DNA from: Saccharothrix longispora
GTDB lineage: Bacteria; Actinomycetota; Actinomycetes; Mycobacteriales; Pseudonocardiaceae
DNA length: 64,000 bases
NCBI RefSeq assembly: GCF_030852425.1
Contig: NZ_NSDM01000010.1
Coordinates: forward strand, 62,001-126,000
Direction of reading: 5' to 3'
The notes under the pieces were generated by a model, which saw only the letters and a list, made by a program, of their open reading frames with translations, made no database searches and was not told the origin of the DNA. Shown one piece after another: positions 1 to 7,116 of the stretch. Numbering within the stretch: the first letter of the stretch is position 1; each line of letters opens with the position of its first letter. Made by a program: the position numbers and the translations under genes.

Positions 1-1
1 G

Positions 2-574
2 CGCCTGGCCGCCGAGGTCGGCTACGTCTTCCAGAACCCCGACGACCAGCTCCACGCCCGCACGATCGGCGCGGAGGTCCACTTCGGACCGCGCAACCTG
101 GGCTTCCCGCCCGCGCGTGCCCGGGAGCTGGTCGACCGGGCGTTGGCGGCCACCGGGCTCACCGACCTCGTCGACGTCCACCCGCACCACCTCTCACCCG
201 CCCGCCGCAAGCTCGTCGCCGTCGCTTCGGTGCTGGCGATGGACGTCCCGATCGTCGTGCTCGACGAACCCACGGCCGGTCAGGACCGGGTCGCCCTCGA
301 CGGGCTCGGGCGACTGGTCGACGAGCTGACCGCGGCCGGTCGCACCGTCCTCGCGATCACCCACGACCTGGACTTCTGCGCGGAGCGGTTCGACCGGGTG
401 CTGCTGCTGGACAACGGCCGGCTCCTGGCCGACGGGCCTCCCCTGGAGGTGTTCGCCCGTGCCGCCGAGCGGGTGCCGCAGGTGGTCCGGCTGAGCCGGG
501 AGCTGGGGTGGCCGACCGCGGCCCGGACGGTCCCGCAGTTCGTCGACCTGCTGCGGCGGCACGCCGCCGGGTGA
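2..574 (+). CDS. ECF-type ABC transporter ATPase, C-terminal part (5' end outside window)
   Basis: This is the C-terminal part of an ATP-binding subunit of the energy-coupling-factor class, which powers uptake of vitamins and metal ions. The open frame already runs at base 2. A Q-loop (VFQNPDDQ), a degenerate signature (LSPARRK in place of LSGGQ), Walker B (IVVLDEPTAG) and the switch His (ITHD) are visible. The QNPDDQ form of the Q-loop is typical of EcfA/CbiO. The substrate cannot be told because the S and T components are not in view. It ends seven bases before the convergent MFS gene. A link to thiamine-precursor uptake would fit the neighbouring cluster but is speculation. Confidence 0.85.
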   Translation, partial: RLAAEVGYVFQNPDDQLHARTIGAEVHFGPRNLGFPPARARELVDRALAATGLTDLVDVHPHHLSPARRKLVAVASVLAMDVPIVVLDEPTAGQDRVALDGLGRLVDELTAAGRTVLAITHDLDFCAERFDRVLLLDNGRLLADGPPLEVFARAAERVPQVVRLSRELGWPTAARTVPQFVDLLRRHAAG

Positions 575-581
575 CACCGGG

Positions 582-1832
582 TCAGCCCGCGGTGACCACG
601 TCCTCGTCCTGCGCCCGCTGGACCGACGGCGGGACCGCCCGCTCCAGCCACCGCATCGCCAGGATCGCCAGGACGTTCACCACGCCGAGCGCCAACCAGG
701 GCAGCCAGTGCCGGACCTCGAACAGCGCGGCGAAGAACGCCGGGCCGATGATGCCCGCCAGGGTGAACGAGTACTGGAAGGACGCCAGGTAGCGGCCCCG
801 CGCCGCCGGCGGCGACAACGCCGTCGCGAGCGCCATCGACACCGGGGCGTGGATCAGCTCCGCCGCGGTGAACAGCGCCGTCGCCACCAGCAGGAGCGGG
901 ATCACCCAGCCCGGCCGGTCGGGCACCAGCACGGCGAAGAGGAAGCACCACACCGCCCAGAGCGCGGCGGCGGCGCTGATGACGCGGGTCCGGCGGTAGG
1001 GGGCCAGCCGCTTGACCACGGGAGCTGCCAGCACCGACAGCACGACGGTGTTGCCCACCAGGACGACCGGCGCCAGCCAGGTCGGTCCCCGCAGCGCGTC
1101 GACCACGAAGATCGGCAGGCCGAGGGCGAGCATCATGCTGGTGGTCGCGAAGATCGTGTTGATGCCGGTGAACGACAGGAACGGGCGGTCACGCAGCATC
1201 GCGCGGTACCCCGGCGCGCCGGCCTCGCCCCCGGAGTCGTCGTGACGGCGCTTCGGCGCGCGCACGAACGCGCCGATCGCCGCCCCCGCCAGCACGAAGC
1301 ACGCGGCGGTGCCGATGGCGATCGCCCGGTAGATCGACTCGTCGCCGACGGTGATGACGGCCGCCGTCACCAGCCCGCCGATGCCCAGCCCCGCGGTGCG
1401 GGCCATCGTCGCCCAGGCGAACCAGCTGTCCTTGCTCATCGACGACCCGCTGCCGTCGGCGAAGTCCGCGATCGCGGTGAACACGCTGGACCAGAAGAAC
1501 CGCACCCCGAGAGCCACCAGGGCGGAGCTGACGAAGATGCCCGCGGGCCCGTCCACCCAGACGTAGGCCAGGTACCCGATGCCCTGCGCGAACTGCGCGC
1601 CGACCACCAGGGGCAGCGGGCCGACCCGGTCGGCCAGCCAGCCCACCAGGATCGGGATCGGCAGGGTGAGCGCGTTGGCGAGGCTGACCAGCACGCCGAT
1701 CAGGGTGAGCGGGACCTCGGTCAGCTTGGCGAAGAACAGCAGTGCCAGCGGCAGGAACATGCCGTTGCCCACCGAGTCGACGATCAGCGCCGAGATCAGC
1801 ACCCCGCCGCCCCGGCTCCGTGTTAAAGGCAT
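582..1832 (-). CDS. MFS transporter (putative product exporter of cluster A), TTA-containing
   Basis: A 416-residue, very hydrophobic protein consistent with a 12-helix major facilitator. The loop between helices 2 and 3 reads GWLADRVG, matching the MFS signature. The ATG at 1832 has a GGAGGG ribosome site seven bases upstream. The third codon is TTA, so translation probably depends on the rare leucyl tRNA (bldA). It is a clear paralogue of the MFS gene at 23478-24839: both share an SLA/SAA-AL-TLP(L/I) segment and a W(S)-VFTA(I/V)ADFADGS stretch. It is the last gene of the minus operon, 115 bases after the ThiD-like gene. Export of, or resistance to, the cluster A product is inferred from position. 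Confidence 0.85.
   Translation of the reverse strand: MPLTRSRGGGVLISALIVDSVGNGMFLPLALLFFAKLTEVPLTLIGVLVSLANALTLPIPILVGWLADRVGPLPLVVGAQFAQGIGYLAYVWVDGPAGIFVSSALVALGVRFFWSSVFTAIADFADGSGSSMSKDSWFAWATMARTAGLGIGGLVTAAVITVGDESIYRAIAIGTAACFVLAGAAIGAFVRAPKRRHDDSGGEAGAPGYRAMLRDRPFLSFTGINTIFATTSMMLALGLPIFVVDALRGPTWLAPVVLVGNTVVLSVLAAPVVKRLAPYRRTRVISAAAALWAVWCFLFAVLVPDRPGWVIPLLLVATALFTAAELIHAPVSMALATALSPPAARGRYLASFQYSFTLAGIIGPAFFAALFEVRHWLPWLALGVVNVLAILAMRWLERAVPPSVQRAQDEDVVTAG
1824..1826 (-). other. In-frame TTA leucine codon at codon 3 of the MFS gene
   Basis: The gene begins ATG CCT TTA on the minus strand. In high-GC actinomycetes TTA is very rare and is read by the bldA tRNA, a known developmental control point for antibiotic clusters. 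I saw only one other in-frame TTA in an intact gene here (45307-45309). Confidence 0.8.
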
Positions 1833-1947
1833 GGTCGAGCCCTCCGAAGTCCTGTGGGTTCCCGGTCACGGTCCGCGCACGCGCCATCCCGGCTGCGTAG
1901 CGGTTGGTGACCATACCGGACTTCGCCGCGACCGTCGAAGGGCGCGA

Positions 1948-2739
1948 TCACACAGGCGGCGAGCGGTGCCCGAGCGCGAGCAGGTCGACCGGGTGCACGC
2001 CCCGTCCGACCGTCACGAGGCCGTCGCGCACGCCGTCCGCCGCCAGCTCGGTGGCCCGCACGACCGCGTCGCGGGTGGACAGACCGTGCGCGAGCAGCGC
2101 GGTGACCAGCGCCGAGTGCGCGCAGCCCGCCCCGTGCTCGGCGCCGGTGCGGTGCCCGGGGCGCGGGACGGCGAACGCCCCCGCGCCGTCGGCGAACCAC
2201 TCGCCGCCGTCCGCGCCGCCGCACGTCACCACCGCGGCCCGCGCGCCCAGGGCGACCAGCCGCTCCGCCAGCTCGCGCGGTGGCGCACCGGGAATCCCGG
2301 TCAACAGCTCGGCTTCCGCCCGGTTCGGCGTCATCACGGTCGCGACCGGGAACAGCCGGCGGCGCACCTCGCCGACGATGTCGTCCCCGGCGAGGCTCGC
2401 CCCCGCCGCGGTGACCATGACCGGGTCGACCACGACGGGGACGCCCGCCGTCGACAGCTTCTGCGCGACCACCTCGACGTGCGCGGCGCTCCAGGTCATC
2501 CCGACCTTGACCGCGTCCACGCCGATGTCGGCCAGCACGGTGTCGAGCTGGGCGACGACGAAGTCGACCGGGACGGTGAACCGGCCGGTGACACCGGTGG
2601 TGTTCTGCGCGGTGACCCCCACCAGCACCGTCGCCGCGTAGCACCCCACGGACGCCATCGCCTTGATGTCGCCCTGGATGCCCGCGCCGCCGCCCGAATC
2701 GGACGACCCGATCGTCAACGCCACCCGCGTGCGCGCCAC
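1948..2739 (-). CDS. ThiD-like hydroxymethylpyrimidine kinase paralogue
   Basis: A 263-residue ribokinase-fold kinase. Family hallmarks are the N-terminal GSSDSGGGAGIQGD substrate loop (residues 11-24), TAQNTTGV (43-50), DPVM (105-108) and the anion-hole HGAGC (202-206, HGTGC in typical ThiD). ThiD phosphorylates 4-amino-5-hydroxymethyl-2-methylpyrimidine in thiamine synthesis. Sitting beside CMP hydroxymethylase and CMP glycosidase genes, the likely substrate is 5-hydroxymethylcytosine or a derivative, as proposed for the kinase of the bacimethrin cluster. It starts two bases after the GT2 gene stop. A housekeeping ThiD role is the alternative, but no other thiamine biosynthesis genes are present. 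Confidence 0.85.
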   Translation of the reverse strand: MARTRVALTIGSSDSGGGAGIQGDIKAMASVGCYAATVLVGVTAQNTTGVTGRFTVPVDFVVAQLDTVLADIGVDAVKVGMTWSAAHVEVVAQKLSTAGVPVVVDPVMVTAAGASLAGDDIVGEVRRRLFPVATVMTPNRAEAELLTGIPGAPPRELAERLVALGARAAVVTCGGADGGEWFADGAGAFAVPRPGHRTGAEHGAGCAHSALVTALLAHGLSTRDAVVRATELAADGVRDGLVTVGRGVHPVDLLALGHRSPPV

Positions 2740-2741
2740 GG

Positions 2742-3665
2742 TCAGCCGTTCATCGCCTGGTCGAGGCGGTCGTGGATCTCACCGGTCGGCACGTCGCCGA
2801 CGTACTCGCCGTGCACCAGCCGGACCATCCGCTCGTACCAGTAGGCGGGCAGCATGTCGCCGCGCCCGAGGCGGGCCAGCGCCAGCTCGTACGTGTGCCG
2901 GACGTACTCCCGCGAGGACTTCGCCCGGCTGCCCGCGGGCAGCGGCCAGCGGGAGAACTGCGCCACGTGCGAGTCGTAGAACATCCGCAGCACGCGCGCC
3001 GTCTCGGCGGGCGGGTCCGGCGCCTGGTCGTAGCGGGGCAGCCGGTGGTACACCCCGGTGGCCCGGTCGAGGTGCGCGAACCGGTAGGAGAACTTGTCGG
3101 CCAGGGTCAGCCAGAAGTCCCAGTCCTCCACCACGAGCAGCTCGGGGTCGAAGCGCGCGCCGCGCTCCTTGGGTGAGCGCATCGTCACGCCCACCGGCGG
3201 GATGAAGTTGGTGACGTGCAGGAAATCCGCGTCGAAGGGGATGTCGAACGCGGGCCAACCACCGGACTCGTGCGTCATGCCGACCGGCGCGCGGGTCGTG
3301 GAGACCATCGTGGTGGTGTAGACGAGGTCGGCGTCGGTGGTGTCGAGCACCTCCAGCGTGGACCTGAAGTGCTTGGGCAGCAGGACGTCGTCGTCGTCGA
3401 GGAACGCCAGGTACTCGCCGCTGATCGCCTCGATGGCCGCGTTGCGCGCCGTAGAGGGGCCCGCCCCCTTGGGGTAGCCGATCAGCTTGACGTCGAGGCG
3501 GTCGCGGAACGGCGCGACGACCTCGTCGACGAGTTCGCCGCCGTCGTTGACGACGACCACCTCCATGGCGTCGCCGAGGCCCTGGCCGGCCAGGCTGGAC
3601 AGCGACTCGGCCAGCGAGCGCGGGCGGTCCCGCGTCGGGATGACGACACTCAGCTTCGGTGACAC
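2742..3665 (-). CDS. Family 2 glycosyltransferase
   Basis: A 307-residue GT-A glycosyltransferase. The nucleotide-sugar half begins with LSVVIPTRDRPRSL and carries the metal-binding acidic run FLDDDD near residue 95. VEDWDFWLTL in the second half matches the acceptor-side ED motif of GT2 enzymes. The GTG start at 3665 has AAGGAG nine bases upstream. It lies between the CMP hydroxymethylase and ThiD-like genes, so a cytosine- or sugar-containing acceptor is likely. No membrane segment is seen, so it is probably cytoplasmic. Donor and acceptor cannot be read from sequence. Confidence 0.85.
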   Translation of the reverse strand: MSPKLSVVIPTRDRPRSLAESLSSLAGQGLGDAMEVVVVNDGGELVDEVVAPFRDRLDVKLIGYPKGAGPSTARNAAIEAISGEYLAFLDDDDVLLPKHFRSTLEVLDTTDADLVYTTTMVSTTRAPVGMTHESGGWPAFDIPFDADFLHVTNFIPPVGVTMRSPKERGARFDPELLVVEDWDFWLTLADKFSYRFAHLDRATGVYHRLPRYDQAPDPPAETARVLRMFYDSHVAQFSRWPLPAGSRAKSSREYVRHTYELALARLGRGDMLPAYWYERMVRLVHGEYVGDVPTGEIHDRLDQAMNG

Positions 3666-3730
3666 GTGCGAGATCTCCTTGTGTTCGGCACGGGAGGACC
3701 CGTGTGGTGGGAACGGCCTGCCCGGCGCCG

Positions 3731-4738
3731 TCAGAGCGCGGCGGCGACCCGGTCGCGCCAGCAGTTCCCGACGAGACCGGCGTAGAGGGGGTCGAGCATG
3801 TCCATCAGGTCGGGGTCCACGGTCCGCTCGTGCTTGCGGCGCGCGTGCAGGCACAGCAGCGCCAGCACCTGCGCCCAGTAACGCGGCAGCCCGGACTGCT
3901 CGACGTCCCGGCGACCCAGCCGGACGGCGCCCGCGCGCACCTGCCGCTCCAACTCGACGACCCGGCGGATCGCGGGCCAGTTGTCGCCCGCCGGCATCGC
4001 CGGGAACGGGTCCGTGTGCACGGCGGAGCCCTCGTCGGCCAGCACCCGGTCGGCGAACGCGCTGTCGGACTCGTACAGGTGGTAGGAGCCCGCGACGTGC
4101 GTGTAGGTGCCCAGTTCGAGGCCGAGCTGGTGGGCCAGCACCTCCTGGAGGAGGGTGAAGGAGAAGACGTCGCTGGCGGTGCCCCGGTAGGCGTCGTTGG
4201 CCCGCATGAACGCCACCGCGTGCAGGCGGCCCTCGCGGATGACGAACTGGAGGCCGATGGTGCAGGCGACGTCCGGGTTGTCGGTGACCAGCAGCTCCTC
4301 GGGGGCGAAGATCTGGATCAGCGCCCGCTTCGAGTCGGGGTCGGCGCGCAGCGTGTTGACGACGCTGTCCCACTGGTTGAAGCCCGCCCCGCCGAAGTTG
4401 AAGATCCGCGGCCCGTACGCCGTACCGCGCAGCGTCCGGCCGTCCGCCGAGTACTTGTCGATCGACGGCGCGTAGAAGCTCATGAACTCCAGCGAGTCGC
4501 TCGCGGACAGGTACCACAGCGCCTCGGCGAAGTTGAACACGATGTTGGTGCGCCTGCCGGGTACCCGGACGACGCGCTCGCGCGGGTCGGCCAGCCGGTA
4601 GGAGACCCCGAGGATCTCCCGGCTGCGGAAGCCGCGCGGCGCGTTGCGGAACTCCGGTTCGTCCCGGATCTTGCGGAGGTGCGCGAGGTAGGCGTCCTGG
4701 AAGGTGGCGTAGGTGTGCGCCGGCGTCGCGGCGGTCAT
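3731..4738 (-). CDS. Thymidylate-synthase-fold CMP 5-hydroxymethylase (MilA/BcmA-like)
   Basis: A 335-residue thymidylate-synthase-fold protein that is not a standard ThyA. The catalytic Cys is in VACTIGLQF (C159). RANDAYRG replaces the ThyA motif that reads QRSAD, and GSYHLYESD replaces GDxHIY. Shifts of this kind characterise cytidylate hydroxymethylases such as MilA of mildiomycin synthesis, which transfer a one-carbon unit from methylenetetrahydrofolate to C5 of CMP. The ATG at 4738 has GAGGGGAAG upstream. A CMP N-glycosidase gene two genes upstream in the same operon strongly supports CMP over dUMP as substrate. A phage-type dCMP hydroxymethylase is the main alternative. Confidence 0.8.
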   Translation of the reverse strand: MTAATPAHTYATFQDAYLAHLRKIRDEPEFRNAPRGFRSREILGVSYRLADPRERVVRVPGRRTNIVFNFAEALWYLSASDSLEFMSFYAPSIDKYSADGRTLRGTAYGPRIFNFGGAGFNQWDSVVNTLRADPDSKRALIQIFAPEELLVTDNPDVACTIGLQFVIREGRLHAVAFMRANDAYRGTASDVFSFTLLQEVLAHQLGLELGTYTHVAGSYHLYESDSAFADRVLADEGSAVHTDPFPAMPAGDNWPAIRRVVELERQVRAGAVRLGRRDVEQSGLPRYWAQVLALLCLHARRKHERTVDPDLMDMLDPLYAGLVGNCWRDRVAAAL

Positions 4739-4760
4739 GGTGCTTCCCCTCGTGGAACCG

Positions 4761-5696
4761 TCATCGTCCCCTCACCCAGTTCTCCAGCCGTGCCCGGTAG
4801 ACGGGCACCAGGTCCGCCTGCCACCGCGCGAAGTACCCGAGCTGGCTCAGCGCGTAGAGCCCCGTGCCGAGCCGCAGCCGCGGTTCGTCGGACGGGTCCG
4901 CCGGGAAGTGCTCCCGGTAGGACTCCAGGAACGGCTCCTCGCTGCCGGGCCACCACTCGAACAGCAGTTCGGTCAGCTTGCCGAAGTCCGCGAACCGGTC
5001 GCGGAAGCGCGCGTGCTCGAAGTCGAGCAGCGCCGACGGTGTGCCGCGGTCGACCAGCACGTTGTCCAGGTACAGGTCCCCGTGCACGAGCGAGGCCGGT
5101 CCCGTCGGCCCCAGTTCGCCGATGGCCCGGTGGAACGCCGACTCGACCGCCCCTCGCCCGGCGGGCAGGAGGTCCTCGTCCACCGCGGCCAGCACGCGGC
5201 GCACGTCCTCGGCCGCGGCCTCGCTCCACGAGTGGCCGCCGCCGCTGTCGGTGACCGCGCCGAAGGTGTCGCGCCGGACGCCGTGCAGCAGCCCGACCCA
5301 CTCGCCGAGCCGGCCGGCCAGGTGCCGCAGGTCCGCCCCGTTCCGGCGCAGCGCGGTGGCCGCGTTCTCGCCGGGCCGGAACTCCTGCACGACCACCGGC
5401 AGGCCCAGGCGCGTCGTCGGCGCGAAGGCCCGGTAGCGCACGGTCGGGACGCCCGCCTCACCGGCCAGCCTGGTGGCGGTCAGGGTGGCCCGGACGTACT
5501 CGGGGTCGTCGGTGCGGCCGGGCACGCGGACCAGCAGCCTGCCCTCGTCGGTCTCCGCCAGCCACAGGCGGTTGCTGTAGCTCGCCGGACCTGGCTGGAG
5601 GGACGACACGGCGGTGGTCGGGCAGAGTTCGGCGAGCACGGCCGCGACCTCCTCGGTCTTCAGCTCGCCGATGCCCCGGGGGTCGTCCCCGCTCAC
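4761..5696 (-). CDS. APH/choline-kinase-fold phosphotransferase
   Basis: A 311-residue small-molecule kinase of the aminoglycoside phosphotransferase fold. The catalytic loop is complete: LVHGDLYLDNVLV carries the His-Gly-Asp and metal-binding Asn, followed by LLDFEHARFRD with the DFE Asp. The GTG start at 5696 overlaps the stop of the CMP glycosidase gene in a GTGA tetranucleotide, so translation is coupled. A biosynthetic step on a hydroxymethyl-pyrimidine or sugar intermediate, or self-protection by phosphorylation, are both possible. It is one of three kinases of this fold in cluster A. Confidence 0.8.
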   Translation of the reverse strand: MSGDDPRGIGELKTEEVAAVLAELCPTTAVSSLQPGPASYSNRLWLAETDEGRLLVRVPGRTDDPEYVRATLTATRLAGEAGVPTVRYRAFAPTTRLGLPVVVQEFRPGENAATALRRNGADLRHLAGRLGEWVGLLHGVRRDTFGAVTDSGGGHSWSEAAAEDVRRVLAAVDEDLLPAGRGAVESAFHRAIGELGPTGPASLVHGDLYLDNVLVDRGTPSALLDFEHARFRDRFADFGKLTELLFEWWPGSEEPFLESYREHFPADPSDEPRLRLGTGLYALSQLGYFARWQADLVPVYRARLENWVRGR

Positions 5697-6196
5697 GGCG
5701 CGCAGACCGCCGACAGGGCGTCCTCGAACGCCGCCCGGTCGAACCTGCCGCCGATCGTCTCGACGATCGCCGTACGCGTGATGTGCCGCAGGCCGTACAC
5801 CATCAGCGCGTAGTCCTCGTCCTTCTCCAGCAGCAGCACGATCGGCTTGCCCAGCGCCGAGGCCCACCCCAGCTCGATGTGCGTGCCCAGTGATGCGGGC
5901 GGGCCGGGCACGGCGACGAGGACGTCCGAGGCCGCGATCTCGTCGTGGTCGAGCTTCGTGAAGTCGTCGGGCTCCAGGAACGCCTCGCCCCACCGCTCGC
6001 GCCGGTGCGCGTTGTGCACCTCGCACCCGCTGTCCTCGAAGTAGCCGATGAGCAGCTCGAAGCGCTCCCGGTCCTGCGGGCGCATCGCCCCCGTCTCCGG
6101 GTCGACCAGCTTGAAGAACGGTCCGGCCACGAAGACCGTGCGCAGCCCGAGCCGTCGCGCCGCGGTGTCGGCGGGCGCGTTGTCGATCGTGCTCAT
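5693..6196 (-). CDS. CMP/5-hydroxymethyl-CMP N-glycosidase (MilB/BcmB-like)
   Basis: A 167-residue protein of the nucleoside 2-deoxyribosyltransferase-like fold. It opens with VFVAGPFF (phosphate/sugar loop) and carries SLGTHIELGWA with the probable catalytic Glu108. The size matches MilB, which hydrolyses 5-hydroxymethyl-CMP to free 5-hydroxymethylcytosine and ribose 5-phosphate. ATGA overlap with the deaminase gene upstream and GTGA overlap with the kinase downstream place it firmly in the operon. With the hydroxymethylase gene it defines the first two steps of a mildiomycin/bacimethrin-type pathway. The exact base preference is inferred. Confidence 0.82.
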   Translation of the reverse strand: MSTIDNAPADTAARRLGLRTVFVAGPFFKLVDPETGAMRPQDRERFELLIGYFEDSGCEVHNAHRRERWGEAFLEPDDFTKLDHDEIAASDVLVAVPGPPASLGTHIELGWASALGKPIVLLLEKDEDYALMVYGLRHITRTAIVETIGGRFDRAAFEDALSAVCAP

Positions 6197-7116
6197 CTCT
6201 CTCCAGGTTTCGTAGGGGTGTGTCGCGCCTGACGGCCGAAGAGCAGCTCGTAGGCGCCGGGGCCGACGCCGGTGAACGGCACCAGCGGCATCCGACCGGA
6301 CCCGTCGGGGCGCACGGTCACGGAGTCGGCGTGGAACGACGGCGCCGCGTCCGGCTGCGGCCCGAGGAAGACGACCCGGGCCAGCCCGGCGCACACCAGG
6401 TGGCGCAGGCACTGGCGGCACGGCTGGGCCGTCACGTACATCGTGAGGCCCGCGACGCGGACCCCGGAGCGGGCGGCGCACACGAGGGCGGCCATCTCGG
6501 CGTGCACCACGCGCCCCAGCGACTCGAAGCTCTGCGCCGGCGCACCGCCGTGGCCCACGCCGTAGGAACCCTGTCCGCCGTCGAAGGCCGCCAGCAGCCC
6601 GCCGACCAGCTCCGGGGGCTCCGCCGGCAGGTGCGCGCCCATGCCCGCCAGCAGGTCGAGCAGCACCTCCACGGTCGCGGTGCGCGCGGCGGACGCCGGG
6701 TCGACGCCGAAGACGAAGTCGCGGGCGTCGTGCTCGTCGCCGTCCCAGTACTGGCCGCCCCACGCGGGGACCTCGACCGTGCCGACCGCCACGACGTCGC
6801 CCCACGCGTCGGTGAGGGCCGCGCCGAGCCCGCCGCGCAGCGCCGCCGACCGGAGGGCGGCCCCGTAGGCGGCGTGCATGCCGAACTCCGCCCGGCTCGG
6901 GGTGACCCGCCTGCGCAGTTCCACCAGGTCGATCAGCCGGTCGAGCCCGGTACCGTCCCGGTCGGTCACGAACAGCGGGTCGTGCGCCGACGCGCCCGAG
7001 AAGGCCGACTCCGTCGTCACGACCCGGATCCGGGCGCCGCCGGGCGCCGCGGCGCCGCCCCCGATGCCCAGGCGGTCGCGGACCGGTCCCTCGTCGCTGA
7101 CCAGCGTCACCGTCAC
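6193..7116 (-). CDS. Cytidylate-deaminase-like protein related to anti-phage dCTP deaminases
   Basis: A 307-residue protein with a zinc deaminase core: HAE at 205-207 and PCRQC at 232-236 supply the His and two Cys ligands and the catalytic Glu. The segment around residues 72-135 (TPSRAEFGM, ALRSAAL, VEVPAWGGQYW, ARDFVFG) and the C-terminal LVPFTGVGPGAYELLF follow the architecture I associate with AvcD/DcdV-type dCTP deaminases. Here the N-terminal P-loop kinase domain is missing and the LSRQVGA stretch has become LRGGLGA. GTG at 7116 overlaps the previous stop. The probable role is deamination of a cytosine-containing intermediate, or removal of a toxic analogue. Confidence 0.75.
   Translation of the reverse strand: MTVTLVSDEGPVRDRLGIGGGAAAPGGARIRVVTTESAFSGASAHDPLFVTDRDGTGLDRLIDLVELRRRVTPSRAEFGMHAAYGAALRSAALRGGLGAALTDAWGDVVAVGTVEVPAWGGQYWDGDEHDARDFVFGVDPASAARTATVEVLLDLLAGMGAHLPAEPPELVGGLLAAFDGGQGSYGVGHGGAPAQSFESLGRVVHAEMAALVCAARSGVRVAGLTMYVTAQPCRQCLRHLVCAGLARVVFLGPQPDAAPSFHADSVTVRPDGSGRMPLVPFTGVGPGAYELLFGRQARHTPTKPGER

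Noticed and set aside
1948-2739. Housekeeping thiamine gene assignment for the ThiD-like gene
   Set aside because: No ThiC, ThiE, ThiM or TPP riboswitch-like leader is nearby, and it is embedded in the CMP hydroxymethylase operon.
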